The position numbers were made by a program, and so were the translations under genes. Below are positions 5,967-7,719 of a stretch of 7,719 nucleotides of DNA, in pieces. The notes below the pieces were generated by a model that did not search any database, had not been told where the DNA came from, and saw nothing but the letters and a program-made list of their open reading frames with translations. Source of the stretch: CAYZHV01 sp964478055 (GTDB lineage Bacteria > Spirochaetota > Spirochaetia > DSM-27196 > Alkalispirochaetaceae); NCBI GenBank assembly GCA_964478055.1, contig CAYZHV010000191.1:1-7719 (forward strand). The letters are read 5' to 3'. The number at the start of each line of letters is the position of its first letter. The stretch's first letter is position 1.

Positions 5967-6290
5967 GTGATACGTGGTAGCTCCGAGGAACCTTCCCAGG
6001 AAGAACGAATAGCCGAGGTCATCTCCAGGATACCCGAGGGGCGTGTTTCCACCTACGGTGCCATCGCCGCTCTGGCGGGCAACCCCCGGGCGGCTCGGCA
6101 GGTCGTTCGAGTGCTTCATGTCTGGTCATCCAAGAGAAGCCTACCCTGGCATAGGGTCATTAATCGCAGGGGCGAAATCAGCCTTCCCGAAGGCGCTGGC
6201 TTCGAAGAGCAGCGGAGTCTCCTGGAGCTCGAGGGCGTGGAGTTTGACGATAAGGGGCGAGTCGACCTCCAACGGTTCGGTTGGCCCTGA
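5967..6290 (+). CDS. Alkyltransferase-like (ATL) DNA-lesion-binding protein
   Basis: At 107 residues this is the DNA-binding domain of O6-methylguanine-DNA methyltransferase alone. The methyl-accepting cysteine of the P-C-H-R-V motif is replaced by tryptophan: PWHRVI (60-65). That substitution defines ATL proteins (E. coli YbaZ, fission yeast Atl1), which bind O6-alkylguanine, flip it out and hand the lesion to nucleotide excision repair instead of repairing it. Tyr30 (VSTYGAIA) and the finger Arg44 (AARQV) are in place; from memory they correspond to Atl1 Tyr25 and Arg39, with Trp61 matching Trp56. The helix-turn-helix region is about 26-50, and the conserved RRGEISLP turn follows the PWHR motif. 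The only start consistent with this N-terminus is GTG 5967, which has no ribosome binding site. It is divergent from the binding-protein operon. The stop TGA lies in a short tandem repeat. Confidence 0.9.
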   Translation: MIRGSSEEPSQEERIAEVISRIPEGRVSTYGAIAALAGNPRAARQVVRVLHVWSSKRSLPWHRVINRRGEISLPEGAGFEEQRSLLELEGVEFDDKGRVDLQRFGWP

Positions 6291-6313
6291 GCGGACTGAG
6301 CGGACTGAGGGAC
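6287..6313 (+). repeat. Short tandem repeat of a 9-bp unit at the ATL stop codon
   Basis: CTGAGCGGA occurs twice in a row (6287-6295, 6296-6304), followed by the degenerate copy CTGAGGGAC (6305-6313). The first copy contains the ATL stop codon TGA. Because the unit is nine bases, gain or loss of copies would not change the ATL protein. Function unknown, possibly simple slippage. Confidence 0.7.
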
Positions 6314-6346
6314 CCAGGGCCCTCGCTACTACCGGCCTTCCTGCGC

Positions 6347-6375
6347 TTGACCCCTCTCGGGGCGCCCCGTATCAT
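6347..6375 (+). promoter_or_regulatory. purKp: Promoter of purK with a palindrome in its spacer
   Basis: TTGACC (6347-6352, five of six) and TATCAT (6370-6375, five of six) are exactly 17 bp apart, the best-formed promoter in the window. The spacer holds the perfect 12-bp palindrome CGGGGCGCCCCG (6358-6369). Transcription should start about 6382, only about three bases before the purK ATG. Confidence 0.65.
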
Positions 6376-6384
6376 CCCGAGAAG

Positions 6385-7569
6385 ATGCCCACGCTTCTTG
6401 TCCTCGGCGGTGGCCAGCTCGCCCGGATGATGCTCCCCGCCGCACAACGCCTCGACATCCGACTCACCGTTCTCGACCCACATCCGCAGTGCCCCGCCTG
6501 TGCCGGGGCAGATCGCGCAATTAGCGGTGACTTCACGGATTGCGAGACCGTTCTGAGGGCGGCGGAAGAGATCGAGCCCGACGCGGTGACTATCGAAATC
6601 GAGCACGTAAGTATCGATGCCATGGCGGAGCTCGCCCGGTGGGGCGTTGCGGTCAACCCCGGGGCGGAGACGGTGGCAACGATCAATGACAAGTTGAATC
6701 AGCGTCGACGGCTGGCCGAGGCAGGGCTGCCTATGCCCCGGTTTATAGAGCTTCCGGAGGAGGACGCCCTGGAGACTGCCGGGCCCCAAGGCAGCGGCGC
6801 TGCGCCCGGAAGGCTCGCCGAGGCGATAGGAGAGCTCGGACTCCCGGCGGTGCAGAAGCTTCGCTTCGGCGGCTACGACGGTAGGGGCGTGGCGATTCTC
6901 CGGGAGGCAGTAGAGCAGCTTCCGCTACCGGGACTTTCAATGCTCGAGGAGCATGTTCCCATTGCGGCGGAGCTCGCGGTTCTTGTGGCTCGCCGGCCCG
7001 CCGGGGAGACCACGGTCTACGAACCCTTCGAGATGGAAATGGACCAGGAGCTCAACCTCGTTCGCTCGGTCTTCTACCCGGCCTCTCCGGAAAGCTCGGT
7101 TTGCCGCCGCGCCCAGGAGGTCGCGCTGGCCGCCGCGGAGGCTCTCTCGGTCGTGGGTATTTGCGCGGTCGAGCTCTTCATAACCACCGATGGGGAGGTC
7201 TTGGTGAACGAGGTGGCTCCCCGCCCCCATAACTCCGGCCACATCACGTTGGAGGCTGCCGAGACAGATCAGTTCGAGCAGCACCTACGCGCGATCTTTG
7301 ACCTACCCCTCGGAACCGCCGCCATGCGGGGTCCTGCGGTAATGCGTAACCTCGTGGGGAGCGGTAAGCCCGGGCCAACTCGCTATGTCGGACTCGAGGC
7401 AGTTCTGGCTATTCCCGGCGCACATCCCCATCTCTACGGCAAGAAGGAGTCCCGGCCGGGTAGGAAAATGGGTCACGTGACCGTTAGCGCCGAGAGTCTC
7501 GAGGTTGCCCGGGAGCGCGCTTCCAAAGCTGCCGAGACGCTCCGAGTGGAAGGCCAGTCAGCCGATTAG
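6385..7569 (+). CDS. purK: N5-carboxyaminoimidazole ribonucleotide synthase (PurK)
   Basis: PurK uses ATP and bicarbonate to convert aminoimidazole ribonucleotide to N5-CAIR in purine synthesis; it is a cytoplasmic ATP-grasp enzyme. The 394-residue protein begins with the nucleotide-binding GGGQLARMM (8-16), followed by IEIEHV (the TYEFENV position), DKLNQRR at the start of the ATP-grasp domain, the glycine-rich FGGYDGRGV, EEHVPIAAELAVLVAR, and the family signature NEVAPRPHNSGH (275-286). Length is near the upper end for the family; a small Gly/Ala-rich insert (TAGPQGSGAAPGR, about 131-143) explains part of it. The frame is open much further upstream, but those codons overlay the ATL gene; ATG 6385 begins exactly at the conserved N-terminus. 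Its ribosome binding site is poor and its promoter is almost on top of the ATG. purE follows after 46 bp, as expected for an operon. Confidence 0.95.
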   Translation: MPTLLVLGGGQLARMMLPAAQRLDIRLTVLDPHPQCPACAGADRAISGDFTDCETVLRAAEEIEPDAVTIEIEHVSIDAMAELARWGVAVNPGAETVATINDKLNQRRRLAEAGLPMPRFIELPEEDALETAGPQGSGAAPGRLAEAIGELGLPAVQKLRFGGYDGRGVAILREAVEQLPLPGLSMLEEHVPIAAELAVLVARRPAGETTVYEPFEMEMDQELNLVRSVFYPASPESSVCRRAQEVALAAAEALSVVGICAVELFITTDGEVLVNEVAPRPHNSGHITLEAAETDQFEQHLRAIFDLPLGTAAMRGPAVMRNLVGSGKPGPTRYVGLEAVLAIPGAHPHLYGKKESRPGRKMGHVTVSAESLEVARERASKAAETLRVEGQSAD

Positions 7570-7615
7570 TGACGTCACCCGATAGAGACGTTAGATTGAA
7601 CGGTAGGAGGCGAGG

Positions 7616-7719
7616 ATGATTGGAATCATAATGGGTAGCGACTCGGACCTCCCGGTAATGCGGGAGGCCGCGGAAGCCTGTGAAGAACTCTCCCTCGAGC
7701 ACGAGGTGACAATCGTCAG
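7616..7719 (+). CDS. purE: N5-CAIR mutase (PurE), N-terminal fragment cut by the window edge
   Basis: The 34 visible codons encode IGIIMGSDSDLPVMREAAEACEE. G-S-D-S-D is the phosphate-binding loop of PurE, and the following helix is typical of the family. PurE moves the carboxyl group of N5-CAIR to carbon, giving CAIR, directly after PurK. The adjacent purK implies a class I enzyme; some spirochaetes (Treponema denticola) instead have a class II PurE without PurK, but the class-defining residues lie beyond the edge. The start ATG 7616 has the best Shine-Dalgarno of the window, TAGGAGG at 7604-7610, five bases away, in contrast with purK. Confidence 0.93.
   Translation, partial: MIGIIMGSDSDLPVMREAAEACEELSLEHEVTIV

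Noticed and set aside
6307..6324. Terminator for the ATL gene (GAGGG/CCCTC hairpin)
   Set aside because: The stem is only five pairs with an eight-base loop and no T tract follows; too weak to call.
6043..6384. Long N-terminal extension of purK in the same open frame
   Set aside because: It overlays the ATL gene in another frame, shows no PurK-like sequence, and the conserved PurK N-terminus begins exactly at ATG 6385.

Overview
The window looks like an ordinary chromosomal stretch of a fairly GC-rich Gram-negative-type (diderm) bacterium, taken from a draft or metagenome assembly: it contains one run of exactly 100 N. The anchored fumarate-reductase-like flavoprotein, the permissive lipoboxes (F, L or V at position -3) and the overall gene mix suggest a free-living spirochaete (Spirochaeta/Alkalispirochaeta-like). 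This is an inference from general family knowledge; no rRNA or marker gene is present to settle it.

Layout, left to right. (1) 1-658, minus strand: a lipoprotein gene of unknown family, broken by one frameshift (near 514-520) and one in-frame TAG (163-165), and running off the left edge. (2) 830-2586, plus strand: a two-gene operon encoding an FAD-dependent fumarate-reductase-like lipoprotein and a minimal FMN-binding lipoprotein with an ApbE-type flavinylation motif; it has a recognisable promoter and ends at a strong GC hairpin. (3) 2705-3589, plus: a tandem-GNAT acetyltransferase whose 3' end overlaps, tail to tail, the next gene. (4) 3556-5840, minus: a translationally coupled pair, a secreted SBP_bac_3-like binding protein (interior lost in the N gap) followed by a membrane hybrid histidine kinase with a C-terminal receiver. 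(5) 5967-6290, plus: an alkyltransferase-like (ATL) DNA-lesion-binding protein in which Trp replaces the MGMT cysteine. (6) 6385 to the right edge, plus: purK and the start of purE, the two-step N5-CAIR route of purine synthesis.

How the parts work together. The FAD and FMN proteins are probably two halves of one extracytoplasmic reductase, in which the FMN lipoprotein hands electrons to the FAD subunit for reduction of fumarate or a related enoate; the electron source is not in the window. The binding protein probably presents a small-molecule ligand to the hybrid kinase. PurK and PurE are consecutive enzymes.

The observations most worth following are the split, doubly lipid-anchored flavin reductase pair; three genes (broken lipoprotein, ATL, purK) whose promoter -10 boxes sit so close to the start codon that the mRNAs would be leaderless or nearly so; a perfect 12-bp palindrome filling most of the purK promoter spacer; and the split binding-protein/kinase sensor. 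I see no mobile element, CRISPR array, tRNA or rRNA, and nothing I would call a wholly new system.
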